DNA from: Leptospira levettii | Lineage (GTDB): Bacteria > Spirochaetota > Leptospiria > Leptospirales > Leptospiraceae | NCBI RefSeq assembly: GCF_002812085.1 | Contig: NZ_NPDM01000001.1 | Span: forward strand, 310,001-374,000 | Reading direction: 5' to 3' | DNA: 64,000 nt | The notes under the pieces: generated by a model | What the model saw: the letters and a program-made list of their open reading frames with translations, nothing else | Databases searched by the model: none | Told to the model about the DNA's origin: nothing | Shown here: piece after piece, positions 52,742-62,478 of the stretch | Position numbering within the stretch: the stretch's first letter is position 1 | How the letters are laid out: every line of letters begins with the position of its first letter | Program-made: the position numbers and the translations under genes

Positions 52742-53638
52742 ATGTCGGATATGTTAGATCTTAATTTCCCAAAAAAGAACGCTACAGAATGGCTGGCCTC
52801 AGGTAAATTTTTTGAATATAAAAAATTCCAAATCTTCTATATCCAAGAAGGAAGAGGTCAAAACTTAATCTTGTTACATGGTTTCCCAACTTCTTCATGG
52901 GATTATTCCAAAATTTACAATGGATTAACAAGATACTTTAATACCATTGCAATCGATTTTTTAGGTTTCGGTTATTCTTCAAAACCAATCAAACACGAAT
53001 ATACGTTAGTCGAACAAACGGATATCATCGAATCCTTTATTGAGAAAAATGCACTCAAACGTGTTAAATTTGTTTTCCATGACTATGCAGTGAGTGTAGG
53101 CCAAGAAATCCTTGCTCGTCACTTAGAATCAAAAGAACGTAAGTATGAAATAGATGGTGCAGTGTTTTTTAACGGTGGTTTATTCCCACATTTGCATAGA
53201 CCTACTTTCAAACAAAAGCTACTCGCCACTCCAATCTTAGGTGCAATTCTTGCGAAGTTTTATGATGAAAAAAAATTCGGTGTAGCTTTCAGTGATGTTT
53301 TTGGCAAAAACACAAAACCAACAGAGAAAGAAATCTCCGTCCTATGGAAACTCATCACCTATCCAAATAAAGTGCTTATCCCTCATAAACTATTAAAGTA
53401 CATCAAAGAAAGACGATACCATGGCGAACGTTGGAAAAATGCTCTATTACAAACAGAAGTTCCACTTTTATTTATCAATGGAGGAGAAGACCCTGTCAGC
53501 GGTAGTCATTTAGCAGACGAAATTGACAAACTTCCCATAAAACATAAAAAACTGATTCGTTGGCCAAATATTGGGCACTACCCAATGTGGGAAAACCCAG
53601 ACGAAAGTTTTAAAGAAATTTATGAATTTCTAAAATAA
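52742..53638 (+). CDS. alpha/beta hydrolase with Asp nucleophile (haloalkane dehalogenase/epoxide hydrolase-like)
   Basis: About 298 residues from ATG 52742 (MSDMLDLNF); a TTG at 52715 is possible. The core shows LILLHGFPTSSWDY (HGFP oxyanion motif), IAIDFLGFGYSSKP, the nucleophile position Asp in KFVFHDYAVSVG, an acid in INGGEDPVSG and the catalytic His in IGHYPMWENP. The Asp nucleophile points to epoxide hydrolase or dehalogenase chemistry rather than an esterase. Substrate unknown. Confidence 0.85.
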   Translation: MSDMLDLNFPKKNATEWLASGKFFEYKKFQIFYIQEGRGQNLILLHGFPTSSWDYSKIYNGLTRYFNTIAIDFLGFGYSSKPIKHEYTLVEQTDIIESFIEKNALKRVKFVFHDYAVSVGQEILARHLESKERKYEIDGAVFFNGGLFPHLHRPTFKQKLLATPILGAILAKFYDEKKFGVAFSDVFGKNTKPTEKEISVLWKLITYPNKVLIPHKLLKYIKERRYHGERWKNALLQTEVPLLFINGGEDPVSGSHLADEIDKLPIKHKKLIRWPNIGHYPMWENPDESFKEIYEFLK

Positions 53639-53716
53639 CGAATACAACCTAATAGTTGTTAGTTTAAATTCCCTTCGATATCTAAAAATCGCTTCTTATA
53701 ATCAAATGAGTGGTCT

Positions 53717-54763
53717 TTAGGATCGATCGGAAGGATGTGGGGTGATCCCTTCCATTCCCGTTCCATCATCAATATTATCAGGTTCGAGATTTTGTTCTTT
53801 GACTTTGTATCGAATTTCGATTTTTTCAGGACTGATCTGTAATATTTCGATCCCTTTTAAATCCTTGTTTTTGATGATCCTAACCTTTGCTACCTGTGGT
53901 TGTAACTCAGGGACAATTTTATTTTTAATCGGATCAAAGATATAATTACAAGGAACTTGAGCCGTAATGCCCGTTAGGATTTGGGCTGAACGAATTGGTT
54001 TTAAGGAAAAATAACGAATTGCAACTTGTTCTTCTGAAAGTTCTGCATCTAGTTTTGGATCTAACCCAGAACAAACGATGGGAATTCCTGCGGCAGTTTG
54101 TTCTCCTGTTTTATACGAAAGGGGAATGATATTTACATTCACCGTTACATCACGAGAACCAAGGACATTCACACCCTTTGGTAATTCTGGGATTTTTACC
54201 GTTTTTGCAAATGGTTCCTTTCGATCTACAAGTGAAATTTCTGGCAGAACTACTTTATTAATTTTTTCAAGGTCTTGAGGTTTACCACTGAGTGTGATTT
54301 TTTGAGGACTTAATATTTGAGTCAACTTTTCAAAGTTAGCAGGTGGATTCCCTTCAAATACAACTTCAATTGGAACCACCTTAAGTCCTCTGGATTCTAT
54401 CTCTACAGGAACCGTTTTTTTGAGCTTTGTTACCTTGACACCACTCGGTACACCAACAATTTTTTTGATTGGAACTTCTGTGACACCTAATTGGACATCT
54501 TCAGGATCAATCACAGCCTTCATAAATTGAGAATAATAGTTCACTACATCTTTTAATCCTTCCACTCGAACTGGAATGGTTTTTTCTGGGTTTTTTGAAT
54601 AACTCAAATTACCAGATAACTTTGGATAGTCGATGGGAACATTCACTGTTTTGATCAAAACTTTGGAGTTTTGTAAATTTACATAAAAGATACTAGCAAT
54701 GATAAGTGAAATGAGTTTTGCTTTCCAATTGCGAACCATTTTCCCAAATAATTTCAAAATCAT
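53717..54763 (-). CDS. cdaR: YbbR-domain protein, CdaR-like regulator
   Basis: 348 residues with one N-terminal membrane helix (KLISLIIASIFYVNLQ). It is followed by several repeated YbbR-type beta domains, for example DVVNYYSQFMKAVIDPEDVQ and ITLSGKPQDLEKINKVVLPE. The protein ends in a low-complexity acidic tail. CdaR proteins bind and modulate the diadenylate cyclase CdaA. Its ATG overlaps the cdaA stop by 4 bases, as in many other bacteria. Confidence 0.88.
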   Translation of the reverse strand: MILKLFGKMVRNWKAKLISLIIASIFYVNLQNSKVLIKTVNVPIDYPKLSGNLSYSKNPEKTIPVRVEGLKDVVNYYSQFMKAVIDPEDVQLGVTEVPIKKIVGVPSGVKVTKLKKTVPVEIESRGLKVVPIEVVFEGNPPANFEKLTQILSPQKITLSGKPQDLEKINKVVLPEISLVDRKEPFAKTVKIPELPKGVNVLGSRDVTVNVNIIPLSYKTGEQTAAGIPIVCSGLDPKLDAELSEEQVAIRYFSLKPIRSAQILTGITAQVPCNYIFDPIKNKIVPELQPQVAKVRIIKNKDLKGIEILQISPEKIEIRYKVKEQNLEPDNIDDGTGMEGITPHPSDRS

Positions 54764-55590
54764 ATGATGACACCGGAATCTTTATCTTTCGATTTTCTTT
54801 GTGATTCGTCTTTTGATTTTTTATTTCCTGACATCAGACCACTGACAAGAGCCTTTAACTCCAAGGGTTTCACTGGATGGATCATTTCCCCTTCATAACA
54901 AATAGTGATATCTCCTGTTTCTTCAGAAGTCACGATGATGATCGAATCCGTTTCTTCCGAAAGTCCAAGAGCAGATCTATGCCTTGCACCCAATGTGGAA
55001 ATTTCGACAGAACTACTCATAGGCAAATAAGAGGCAGCACAAACAATTCGGTTTTGTTCAATGATGACAGCACCATCATGGAGTGGTGAATTCTTAAAGA
55101 AGATGGTTTGTAAAATTTCAGAGGTTACAATGGAATCCATTGGGACCGCATTTTCTGATATATCTTTAAGACTAATGTCTTTTACAAGTACAATGATAGA
55201 GCCAATTTTTTCTTGAGACATGGCCCTAACGGCTTCGACAATTGGATCCAAATCAAATGTAGGTTTTAAAAAGAATAAACGAAGGAGTCGAATCCTTGCT
55301 AAGTCACCTGTTAAACGTCGTAACTCAGGTTGTAAAAGAACAATGATGGCAAAAACAAGTGCTGGCCGAATATTGGTTAAGATCCATTCAAGTAACTCAA
55401 AACCCAAATATTCAGCTAAACTTCCTGAGATCCAAATGATCCCCACTCCAAATAAAAGTTGAATCCCTCTTGTTCTACGTAAAGTTGTGTAGGTTTTGTA
55501 AATTAAAAATGCGACGATGAGTACATCTAAACTAATGGAGATATAATTTTTACTCCATGGAATGATGTATAATCCTCGAAAAAAATCCAA
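54760..55590 (-). CDS. cdaA: diadenylate cyclase CdaA
   Basis: 276 residues. Three N-terminal membrane helices (to about residue 88) precede the DAC domain, with DGA (172-174) and GARHR (201-205), the two motifs that bind ATP and metal. It makes cyclic di-AMP from two ATP at the membrane. The Lys/Ser-rich C-terminus is a variable tail. The gene follows dapB by one base and overlaps cdaR. Confidence 0.95.
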   Translation of the reverse strand: MDFFRGLYIIPWSKNYISISLDVLIVAFLIYKTYTTLRRTRGIQLLFGVGIIWISGSLAEYLGFELLEWILTNIRPALVFAIIVLLQPELRRLTGDLARIRLLRLFFLKPTFDLDPIVEAVRAMSQEKIGSIIVLVKDISLKDISENAVPMDSIVTSEILQTIFFKNSPLHDGAVIIEQNRIVCAASYLPMSSSVEISTLGARHRSALGLSEETDSIIIVTSEETGDITICYEGEMIHPVKPLELKALVSGLMSGNKKSKDESQRKSKDKDSGVII

Positions 55591-55591
55591 T

Positions 55592-56395
55592 TTATATTCC
55601 TAAAACATCAAACATATTGTACAAACCTTTCGATTTGCCATACAAAAATTCAGCAGCTTTCACAGCCCCACTAGCAAATGTTTTACGATCTTGGGCACGG
55701 TGGGTAATCTCAATCCGTTCTTCTGGACTAAAAAAATAAACAGTGTGTTCCCCAACGACTTCGCCAGCACGCATCGTATGCATTGCGATTTCTTTTTGGT
55801 CACGTTCTGGGTACATACCATGACGACCATAAATCACATTTTCTTCATTTCGTTTACTTGCTTCTAATAAAACTTCTTTTAAATACATCGCTGTACCAGA
55901 CGGAGCATCTTTTTTATGCCTATGGTGGATGTCTAAAACTTCGATATCAAAATCTTCGTGTAAAACTTTTGCTGCAATTTCAGTCAGTTTAAAGAGTAAA
56001 TTCACACCAACAGACATATTGGGAGAAAATACAATTGGGATGGTTTCAGAAGCCGATTTGATTAGAGTTTTATCAGAATCAGTAAGACCAGTCGTTCCGA
56101 TCACCAATGGTTTATGGTTCTTTAATGCTGTATTGAGAATGGATTCAAAACCAGTGTGGGTACTAAAATCAATTAACACATCAGAATCTTCGTTTGCTTT
56201 TTGTAAGTCGGAAGATAATAGAATTCCAGTTTCTTTGATCCCTGCATGGTTTCCAGAATCAAAACCAGCATAAATTGCACCCTCTCTCACAACAGCAGCG
56301 CTTAATACTGATTTTTTGGAAATAGATAAGACTTGGATGATGGCTTTCCCCATCCTACCACCAGCACCAATCACACCAACTTTGATTTTAGACAA
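55592..56395 (-). CDS. dapB: 4-hydroxy-tetrahydrodipicolinate reductase
   Basis: 267 residues. The N-terminal NAD(P) motif is [14 protein letters not shown], and the central signature [18 protein letters not shown] carries the catalytic His-His and Lys. It reduces the DapA product in lysine and diaminopimelate synthesis. It overlaps dapA by 8 bases and is followed by cdaA. Confidence 0.95.
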   Translation of the reverse strand: MSKIKVGVIGAGGRMGKAIIQVLSISKKSVLSAAVVREGAIYAGFDSGNHAGIKETGILLSSDLQKANEDSDVLIDFSTHTGFESILNTALKNHKPLVIGTTGLTDSDKTLIKSASETIPIVFSPNMSVGVNLLFKLTEIAAKVLHEDFDIEVLDIHHRHKKDAPSGTAMYLKEVLLEASKRNEENVIYGRHGMYPERDQKEIAMHTMRAGEVVGEHTVYFFSPEERIEITHRAQDRKTFASGAVKAAEFLYGKSKGLYNMFDVLGI

Positions 56396-57272
56396 TGCCT
56401 TCCTCTTTTAATTGGAATACGATTTTTTTAAATGACTCGGCTGCATGCCCTTCTGACAACGAAGTCATTGGCAATCTGAGTTCATTACTGCAATAACCAA
56501 ACCAACTCATAGCGGCTTTGATTGGAATTGGATTTGTTTCGATAAAAGCATTCACAAATACGGGGAGTAGTTTGTAGTAAATTTTTTTGGAAGCTTCCAG
56601 ATCACCACGAAGGTATAAGGATACCATATCCACACATGCACGTGGGAATAAATTAGAAACTACAGATACAACTCCTCTTCCACCGATGGACAGAACTGGA
56701 AGAGTTAAGTTGTCATCACCAGATAACAAATCAAAGTCGGGTGGACAAAGCGAAATCACCTTTGCCATTTGTCCAAGGTCCCCTGTTGCTTCTTTGATAG
56801 CTGCAATTTTAGGGTGAGCTGCCAAACGACTGACAGTTTCTGGTAAAAGATTTACATTGGTTCTGCCTGGAATGTTGTACAACATCACAGGTTTGGATGA
56901 TACATTTGCAATAGCGGTAAAGTGTTGGAACATCCCTTCTTGCGTTGGTTTGTTGTAGTATGGATTCACAGAAAGGATTCCGTCCACTCCATCGGCACAG
57001 GCAGACTCTGTGAGCTCAATTGCCTCTTTTGTAGAGTTGGAACCAGTACCCGCGATCACTTGGATTTTGCCAGCTACGATCTGCACCGTTTTTTGGATGA
57101 GTTCCTTATGTTCTTCGTAGGATAACGTTGGAGATTCTCCCGTTGTCCCACAAGGAACCACACCAGCGACTCCGGATCGGATCTGGTTTTCTAGGATTTT
57201 AAAGTATTGATCGTAATCGATTTTCCCCTGGCGGAAAGGGGTGATGACCGCAGTATAAACGCCCTGAAACAT
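56388..57272 (-). CDS. dapA: 4-hydroxy-tetrahydrodipicolinate synthase
   Basis: 294 residues. Signatures are [21 protein letters not shown] (substrate Thr-Thr), [12 protein letters not shown] with catalytic Tyr, and the Schiff-base Lys in [11 protein letters not shown]. It condenses pyruvate with aspartate semialdehyde, the first committed step to diaminopimelate for peptidoglycan. First gene of dapA-dapB-cdaA-cdaR. Confidence 0.95.
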   Translation of the reverse strand: MFQGVYTAVITPFRQGKIDYDQYFKILENQIRSGVAGVVPCGTTGESPTLSYEEHKELIQKTVQIVAGKIQVIAGTGSNSTKEAIELTESACADGVDGILSVNPYYNKPTQEGMFQHFTAIANVSSKPVMLYNIPGRTNVNLLPETVSRLAAHPKIAAIKEATGDLGQMAKVISLCPPDFDLLSGDDNLTLPVLSIGGRGVVSVVSNLFPRACVDMVSLYLRGDLEASKKIYYKLLPVFVNAFIETNPIPIKAAMSWFGYCSNELRLPMTSLSEGHAAESFKKIVFQLKEEGIV

Positions 57273-57349
57273 AAATTAAACATCGAAGAGGGACTGATTT
57301 TTGCAATAAAAAACTGCCAAAAGACCCCGATCTGAGAAACTTTGCGAAA

Positions 57350-58411
57350 ATGGTTCCTTTTTTTCCCATTTCCTTCCTCATTCTGGGCATATTGAGCCTG
57401 ATTTTGCACACATTTTATGTGGTTTCCCGTTTTGGAGTGAAAGATGTGCCAAATGAACGGAGTTTGCATGACACGGTCACAAAAAAATCGGGTGGAATGT
57501 TTTTTATCCCTGTTTTTCTCCTTTCAACGTTCCTCTTTTTACTGACCCCATCAGAATCGATAGGAATTGATCCTTTTTTCATTCTAAACGAACCTTTGGA
57601 TCTTTATCTTTTGTTAGCTGGTGTTTTTGTATTTTCAATTCTAGGATTTGTAGACGATTTATACCATTTAACACCGAAACTCCGACTCTTTGTCGAATTA
57701 GGAATTGTTTTTTTCTGTTTATGGGGTATACAACCTAATGTAAGTTTTTTGGGATTTGAATTGATTCCGAGTTTTATACAAATAGTTTTTCTCACAATCT
57801 TCTTGGTATTTGGAATCAACTTAGTTAATTTTATGGATGGAATGGATTGGTATTTGGTGACCACATTCGCCATTTGTTTTATTTCACTAGGTTTTATCTT
57901 ACCAAATTTTTACACCAAACCAAACTTAGGATACAGTCTGTACGCAGTACTCTTTGTCTCCATGTTTGGGTTTATCTTTTACAATTTCCCAAAAGCTAAA
58001 TTATTCATGGGGGATAGTGGGTCCCTGGCACTGGGATTTTTTGGATTGGTTCTCCCCTTACTTTACCAAAACAATTCAGATGGTATCCTTTGGGATGTTA
58101 GCGACTATTTTTATCTTTTTCCTTTTTTTTGGATTGATGGTGTCACAATCCTCATCAAACGATTCTTTCAGAAAAAACACCTATTCCAAGCACATCGAGA
58201 ACATTTGTACCAAAAACTCACCGAAACTAAATTAGGTAAAATTGGTTCTCTCGTCGTATTTTCCCTTTTGAATGTAATGGTGGTTTGTTTCCAATTTTTA
58301 CTAAGAGAATTTGGTTTTGGGAAAATTACCATTTTCCTTATTTTATTTGTGATTTCGATTTTATGTTATGGTATTGTCTGGTTTTCAGTGACTAGAAAAA
58401 ACCTTGCCTAA
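57350..58411 (+). CDS. polyprenyl-phosphate sugar-1-phosphate transferase (WecA/MraY superfamily)
   Basis: 353 residues, about ten membrane helices. Superfamily motifs are FVDDLYHL (Asp-Asp, metal/substrate), NLVNFMDGMDW, KLFMGDSGSLALG and the C-terminal QAHREHLYQ. It moves a sugar phosphate from a UDP-sugar to undecaprenyl phosphate, starting O-antigen or other glycan assembly. It resembles WbpL/RgpG-like members more than MraY. It is divergent from dapA (77 bases). Confidence 0.88.
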   Translation: MVPFFPISFLILGILSLILHTFYVVSRFGVKDVPNERSLHDTVTKKSGGMFFIPVFLLSTFLFLLTPSESIGIDPFFILNEPLDLYLLLAGVFVFSILGFVDDLYHLTPKLRLFVELGIVFFCLWGIQPNVSFLGFELIPSFIQIVFLTIFLVFGINLVNFMDGMDWYLVTTFAICFISLGFILPNFYTKPNLGYSLYAVLFVSMFGFIFYNFPKAKLFMGDSGSLALGFFGLVLPLLYQNNSDGILWDVSDYFYLFPFFWIDGVTILIKRFFQKKHLFQAHREHLYQKLTETKLGKIGSLVVFSLLNVMVVCFQFLLREFGFGKITIFLILFVISILCYGIVWFSVTRKNLA

Positions 58412-58438
58412 AGTTTGTAAAAATTCATCCTTTCCGAT

Positions 58439-59422
58439 ATGCCTCTTACAAAAAAAGAAATTCTCTTTTGCATTCTCAATGGGTTTCTCATTGGAATTGC
58501 CAATTTAATCCCTGGTGTATCTGGTGGAACCTTTGCTCTTATCCTGGGTTTGTATGATAGACTCATCACTGCTATCACTTCCTTAAATTTGGAAACCATC
58601 AAAGTTTCCCTTTCCTTACTTGTAGGCTTTTGGAAAGAAGATGTGCGAAACCGTTTTGCATTAGAAATGAAACGAATCGATTTTTGGTTTTTGGTATTCC
58701 TTGGTTTTGGTCTTTTACTTTCCGTGATCTCTGGAGCAAAAGTCATCCAATACTTATTACAAAACCACCCACAAGCAACTCTTGCCCTTTTTATTGGCCT
58801 CATCATTCCGTCACTAGTTGTCCCTTACAATCTCATTGAAAAACATAGTGTTGTTGTTTGGTTATGTTTAGTCCCCGGAATTTTACTCACTATCGTTCCT
58901 AGCTTTTTTATGGGAGAAAACTCTGGATCTGAAAATCCAATCTTTGCATTTGTTACTGGTGTGATTGCTATCTCTGCGATGATCCTTCCCGGAATTTCCG
59001 GATCATACATCATGCTCGTATTAGGTGAATACCAAATCGTCATCGGTAAACTTTCTACCATATTAGATCCAGGTTCGATTTTGTTTTTAGCTGCTTTTGG
59101 GATTGGATGTTTACTTGGACTTTTGATTTTCACTCATATCGTAAAATGGTTATTTGTGAAATACAAATCACATACGATGACATTTTTACTTGGCCTCATC
59201 CTCGGTTCCTTTTTTATCCTTTGGCCATTTAAGGATTATGCAAATGGACAGACAATTGTAGGTAGATCAGGTGAAGTGAAACGTGATATCCAGATTGCCA
59301 CTGCCAAAAATATACTCCCAAAAGATTTTGAAGAAGCACAAATCCCACTCGCCTCTCTCGTGTTTGGTTTGGTATTAGGTTTAGGACTCAATCGATTGGA
59401 GTCGCTACAAGAGAAGAAGTAG
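58439..59422 (+). CDS. DUF368 family membrane protein
   Basis: 327 residues. The N-terminus KEILFCILNGFLIGIANLIPGVSGGTFALILGLYDRLI is the DUF368 hallmark, and a second internal PGISGSYIMLVLGEY repeats the pattern, giving two inverted halves of membrane helices. Members of this family have been linked to recycling (flipping) of C55-phosphate carrier lipid, which would fit the sugar-phosphate transferase gene 27 bases upstream. Its 3' end overlaps hutH by 35 bases. Confidence 0.88.
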   Translation: MPLTKKEILFCILNGFLIGIANLIPGVSGGTFALILGLYDRLITAITSLNLETIKVSLSLLVGFWKEDVRNRFALEMKRIDFWFLVFLGFGLLLSVISGAKVIQYLLQNHPQATLALFIGLIIPSLVVPYNLIEKHSVVVWLCLVPGILLTIVPSFFMGENSGSENPIFAFVTGVIAISAMILPGISGSYIMLVLGEYQIVIGKLSTILDPGSILFLAAFGIGCLLGLLIFTHIVKWLFVKYKSHTMTFLLGLILGSFFILWPFKDYANGQTIVGRSGEVKRDIQIATAKNILPKDFEEAQIPLASLVFGLVLGLGLNRLESLQEKK

Positions 59423-60911
59423 TATTTCGGATTCGTTCCACCAAAGTCTGGATTTCAAACTCCAGACTTCTGTCTTTTTCCATCGTATTCATACCAGAAA
59501 ACAATTGAAAATCTTTTACTAATTCTTTCCGTTTTGCAAATAAAGATGTTTGGTATACCGCATAACCAAAGATAGCAAGAAGTTTGGTTGCACTCAAAAC
59601 TGTCCTACGATTCCGTAAAACAGAAATCGCTCCCATGGGAACAATATCTTGGTTATTACCATTGGTTGGGATTGATTGGATCGAACCTGGCATACTATCT
59701 CTTCGTACTTCTGCTGTTAGATGAGCTGACATGAGTCCTAGTCCAGACAATCCAGCATAGGTCCCAGGTTTCGCAGACAACATCAAAGGGAATTCATCGT
59801 TTTCTTTTGGTTCCATCAAATAGTTTAAAAATCGATCAACCCATGTAAACCAAACTGCCATTGCATTTTGAAGCCGGTCAGCTGCAAAACTCACCTGGGA
59901 GGCATAAAAACCTCCTCCTTCGGCAAATCGATACTTTGTTTGATCCTCAAGAGAAGTAGGTATCAAAACAGGATTATCAGACAATGAATTTAATTCTTGT
60001 TCTACGATGATTTTTATCGATTCCAATTCATCCCAAATGGAACCTAAAATTTGTGGGATACATCGAACAGAATAAATGTCTTGGATTCGTTTTCCTTCCA
60101 CTTTCAATTTTGGATTTTTGGACACAATGGGATGGAGTAAACTTGCTATGAACTTCGGGCCAACAAATTGTTTGTGTTTGTGGTATTCTGGATGGAAGGC
60201 ATCAGGGAAAACAGAATGGTAATGAAATAGGTTTTGTAAAAGTTCAATGGTAAGCAAAAACAAATTCCGAAATTCCATCACTTGGTAACCAAGTAGGGCT
60301 GTTGTAAAACTTGTTCCATTGGTCAGTGAGATAGCTTCTTTGGGATGAGGGGTCCAAGGAAGGCCCTTGATGTTTGATTGTTTCCCATTGGATTTTGTGG
60401 GTCCTAACTCGTTTCCTTTACCAGTGAATCCAGATTCACCGAGGAGAGCCAAAGGAATATAACTGAGAGGAATTAAATCTCCCGAAGCAGATAAAGAACC
60501 CCTTTCCGGAATGATGGGAATACAATCCAATTCGAGAAGTTCGTTTAAAATTTCTAAGGTTTCATACCGAATCCCTGAACCACCGAGTGACAAACTAAAG
60601 AGCCTTGCGGCAACCACAACCCTTGCCTCTTTGTGGCTTAAATGAGAATGAGGAGTTCCATGACTAGTTAACACTGGTTCTACTGTTAAATGATAGATCA
60701 GTGATTTTTGAATGATATCTAATTCATCATTGGAAGTGAATGCATGGGGACCAAAGCCTGTGTGAATTCCATAAATGAGTTTCTCTTTGGAAGAGGATAA
60801 GATTGATTCGAGTGTTTTACGTTCTGTTTCTAATCTTACTTTCCTTTCCGAAAGATGTGAAAACGAACCAGAGTGAGATAAAGAATATAAATCAGATAAA
60901 TGGAGAAACAT
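59388..60911 (-). CDS. hutH: histidine ammonia-lyase / aromatic amino acid lyase
   Basis: About 507 residues from ATG 60911; a GTG at 60926 sits inside a strong hairpin and is less likely. The MIO-forming triad Ala-Ser-Gly (142-144) lies in GSLSASGDLIPLSYIPLALLGE, with catalytic Tyr47 in YGIHTGFG and the C-terminal SIPTNGNNQDIVPMG. It deaminates histidine to urocanate, or a related aromatic amino acid. Other hut genes are absent from this window. Confidence 0.9.
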   Translation of the reverse strand: MFLHLSDLYSLSHSGSFSHLSERKVRLETERKTLESILSSSKEKLIYGIHTGFGPHAFTSNDELDIIQKSLIYHLTVEPVLTSHGTPHSHLSHKEARVVVAARLFSLSLGGSGIRYETLEILNELLELDCIPIIPERGSLSASGDLIPLSYIPLALLGESGFTGKGNELGPTKSNGKQSNIKGLPWTPHPKEAISLTNGTSFTTALLGYQVMEFRNLFLLTIELLQNLFHYHSVFPDAFHPEYHKHKQFVGPKFIASLLHPIVSKNPKLKVEGKRIQDIYSVRCIPQILGSIWDELESIKIIVEQELNSLSDNPVLIPTSLEDQTKYRFAEGGGFYASQVSFAADRLQNAMAVWFTWVDRFLNYLMEPKENDEFPLMLSAKPGTYAGLSGLGLMSAHLTAEVRRDSMPGSIQSIPTNGNNQDIVPMGAISVLRNRRTVLSATKLLAIFGYAVYQTSLFAKRKELVKDFQLFSGMNTMEKDRSLEFEIQTLVERIRNTTSSLVATPID

Positions 60912-60921
60912 GAAATGATGG

Positions 60922-60948
60922 AACACCAGGGAAATTTTCCCTGGTGTT
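60922..60948 (-). terminator. strong hairpin downstream of the antiporter gene
   Basis: Perfect inverted repeat AACACCAGGGAAA (60922-60934) / TTTCCCTGGTGTT (60936-60948). It lies nine bases beyond the antiporter stop and just before hutH on the same strand. It has no T run, so it may act as a weak terminator or an mRNA-stabilising element. Confidence 0.5.
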
Positions 60949-60956
60949 GTTACAAC

Positions 60957-62432
60957 TTAGACGAAGAAAATAAAAGTGAGGAGGATAAAAACAGGAACTA
61001 AAATTCCCATTGAATATGCTAAATACCCACCAAAGGAAGGCATCTTCACTTTGTTTTCTTCTGCAACTGATTTCACCATAAAGTTTGGAGCGTTACCAAT
61101 GTACGTATTCGCACCCATAAACACAGCACCGACAGAGATTGCTTTTAAAATCTCTTCTGCTTGGACATTTCCTATGAATTGGCCAAGGGTGAGAGGAGCA
61201 GATCCTGCTGGTGTGAGAAGACCCGATGCAAGCGATCCAAACGTTAAATAAGTAGGAGCATTGTCTAACACCGAAGAAAAGGCACCTGTTGCCCAGAAAA
61301 ATTGCCAATTTTCAGTGATTCCAAGTTCTTTTCCATGTGCTTCCAGTAATACAAGAGCTGGGATCATGGTGATGAAAATTCCAATGAAGAGATAGGCAAC
61401 TTCTTGGATCGGGTGAAGCGTAAAGTTATTAAACTTTCGATTCTCTTCTTTTGAAGTGAACATAGAAAGACCAATGAGTGCAATGAGCACCGCTTCACGA
61501 ATGAATCCAAGTGTTGGAGTTTCGTTGATTTGAGGAATGTAGTTACTGTTTAAAAAAGCAACTGCTAAGATCACTCCGAGTAACCAAATGAAGTTAACTT
61601 GCCCACCGATGGAAAATGGAGTTGCGAGTTTATCATCACGTTTGAGATCTTTTTTGGTTTCTTTTTTATAAGCCATTGTATCCCAAACAAAGTAAACAGT
61701 GAGTAGAATCGCAACAGCTACTAACATCTCGGGCAACAACTTAAATGTCCAAGTGAATGGAACTCCTTTGAGGTATCCCAAAAACAGTGGAGGATCGCCC
61801 AGTGGAGTTAAGGAACCACCAATATTGGAAACAAGGAAAATAAAAAATACTACCGTATGGACAACATGTTTTCTTTCGCTATTTGTTTTTAACAAAGGGC
61901 GGATGAGTAACATCGATGCTCCCGTTGTTCCAATAAAAGACGCAAGAGCCGCACCAATTAAGAGATACAAAGTGTTGTTCAGCGGAGTTGCATGGATATC
62001 ACCTTTAATCACAATTCCACCGGAGATATAAAACAAGGAACCGAGTAAAATGATAAAGGGGATATAATCAAAGAATACAGTGTGTACGATGTTATGGCTA
62101 TATCCATAAACAAGTAATACAACAAAAGAAATTGCTCCTAGCCCAACTGCTAAAATGAGTTTGTTGTTATTATCTTCCCACCAATGCGCTGTTTTGTGAG
62201 AGGCAACCGGCAAAATCGCAATGGAAAGGAGAATTGCCACGAAAGGTAAGACTGTCCAATACGGGAGTTCTTCGTGAACGGATTCACCATGAGAGGAATG
62301 CCCAGTTTCCTCTTGTGTTGTTGTCTCGGTTGGAACCGGAGTTGGTTCTTCGGCAAATATCCCGGAAGTTGTCACAGACAAACATACCAGGAAAACCATC
62401 AATGTGAGAAGCTTCTTCAACGTGCTCACCAT
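60957..62432 (-). CDS. NhaD-type sodium:proton antiporter (ArsB/NhaD superfamily)
   Basis: About 491 residues from ATG 62432; an upstream start would give a poor N-terminus. A cleavable-looking signal (MVFLVCLSVTTSGIFA) leads to a His- and Glu-rich stretch (TGHSSHGESVHEE), then about twelve membrane helices. GGSLTPLGDPPLFLGYLKG and SSVLDNAPTYLTFGSLA are the paired re-entrant motifs of the NhaD/ArsB superfamily. It probably exports Na+ in exchange for protons. Confidence 0.85.
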   Translation of the reverse strand: MVSTLKKLLTLMVFLVCLSVTTSGIFAEEPTPVPTETTTQEETGHSSHGESVHEELPYWTVLPFVAILLSIAILPVASHKTAHWWEDNNNKLILAVGLGAISFVVLLVYGYSHNIVHTVFFDYIPFIILLGSLFYISGGIVIKGDIHATPLNNTLYLLIGAALASFIGTTGASMLLIRPLLKTNSERKHVVHTVVFFIFLVSNIGGSLTPLGDPPLFLGYLKGVPFTWTFKLLPEMLVAVAILLTVYFVWDTMAYKKETKKDLKRDDKLATPFSIGGQVNFIWLLGVILAVAFLNSNYIPQINETPTLGFIREAVLIALIGLSMFTSKEENRKFNNFTLHPIQEVAYLFIGIFITMIPALVLLEAHGKELGITENWQFFWATGAFSSVLDNAPTYLTFGSLASGLLTPAGSAPLTLGQFIGNVQAEEILKAISVGAVFMGANTYIGNAPNFMVKSVAEENKVKMPSFGGYLAYSMGILVPVFILLTFIFFV

Positions 62433-62478
62433 CCTATTTTTTTTAGGACAGCATACCCGAAAGAGAAATCGCTTGGAA

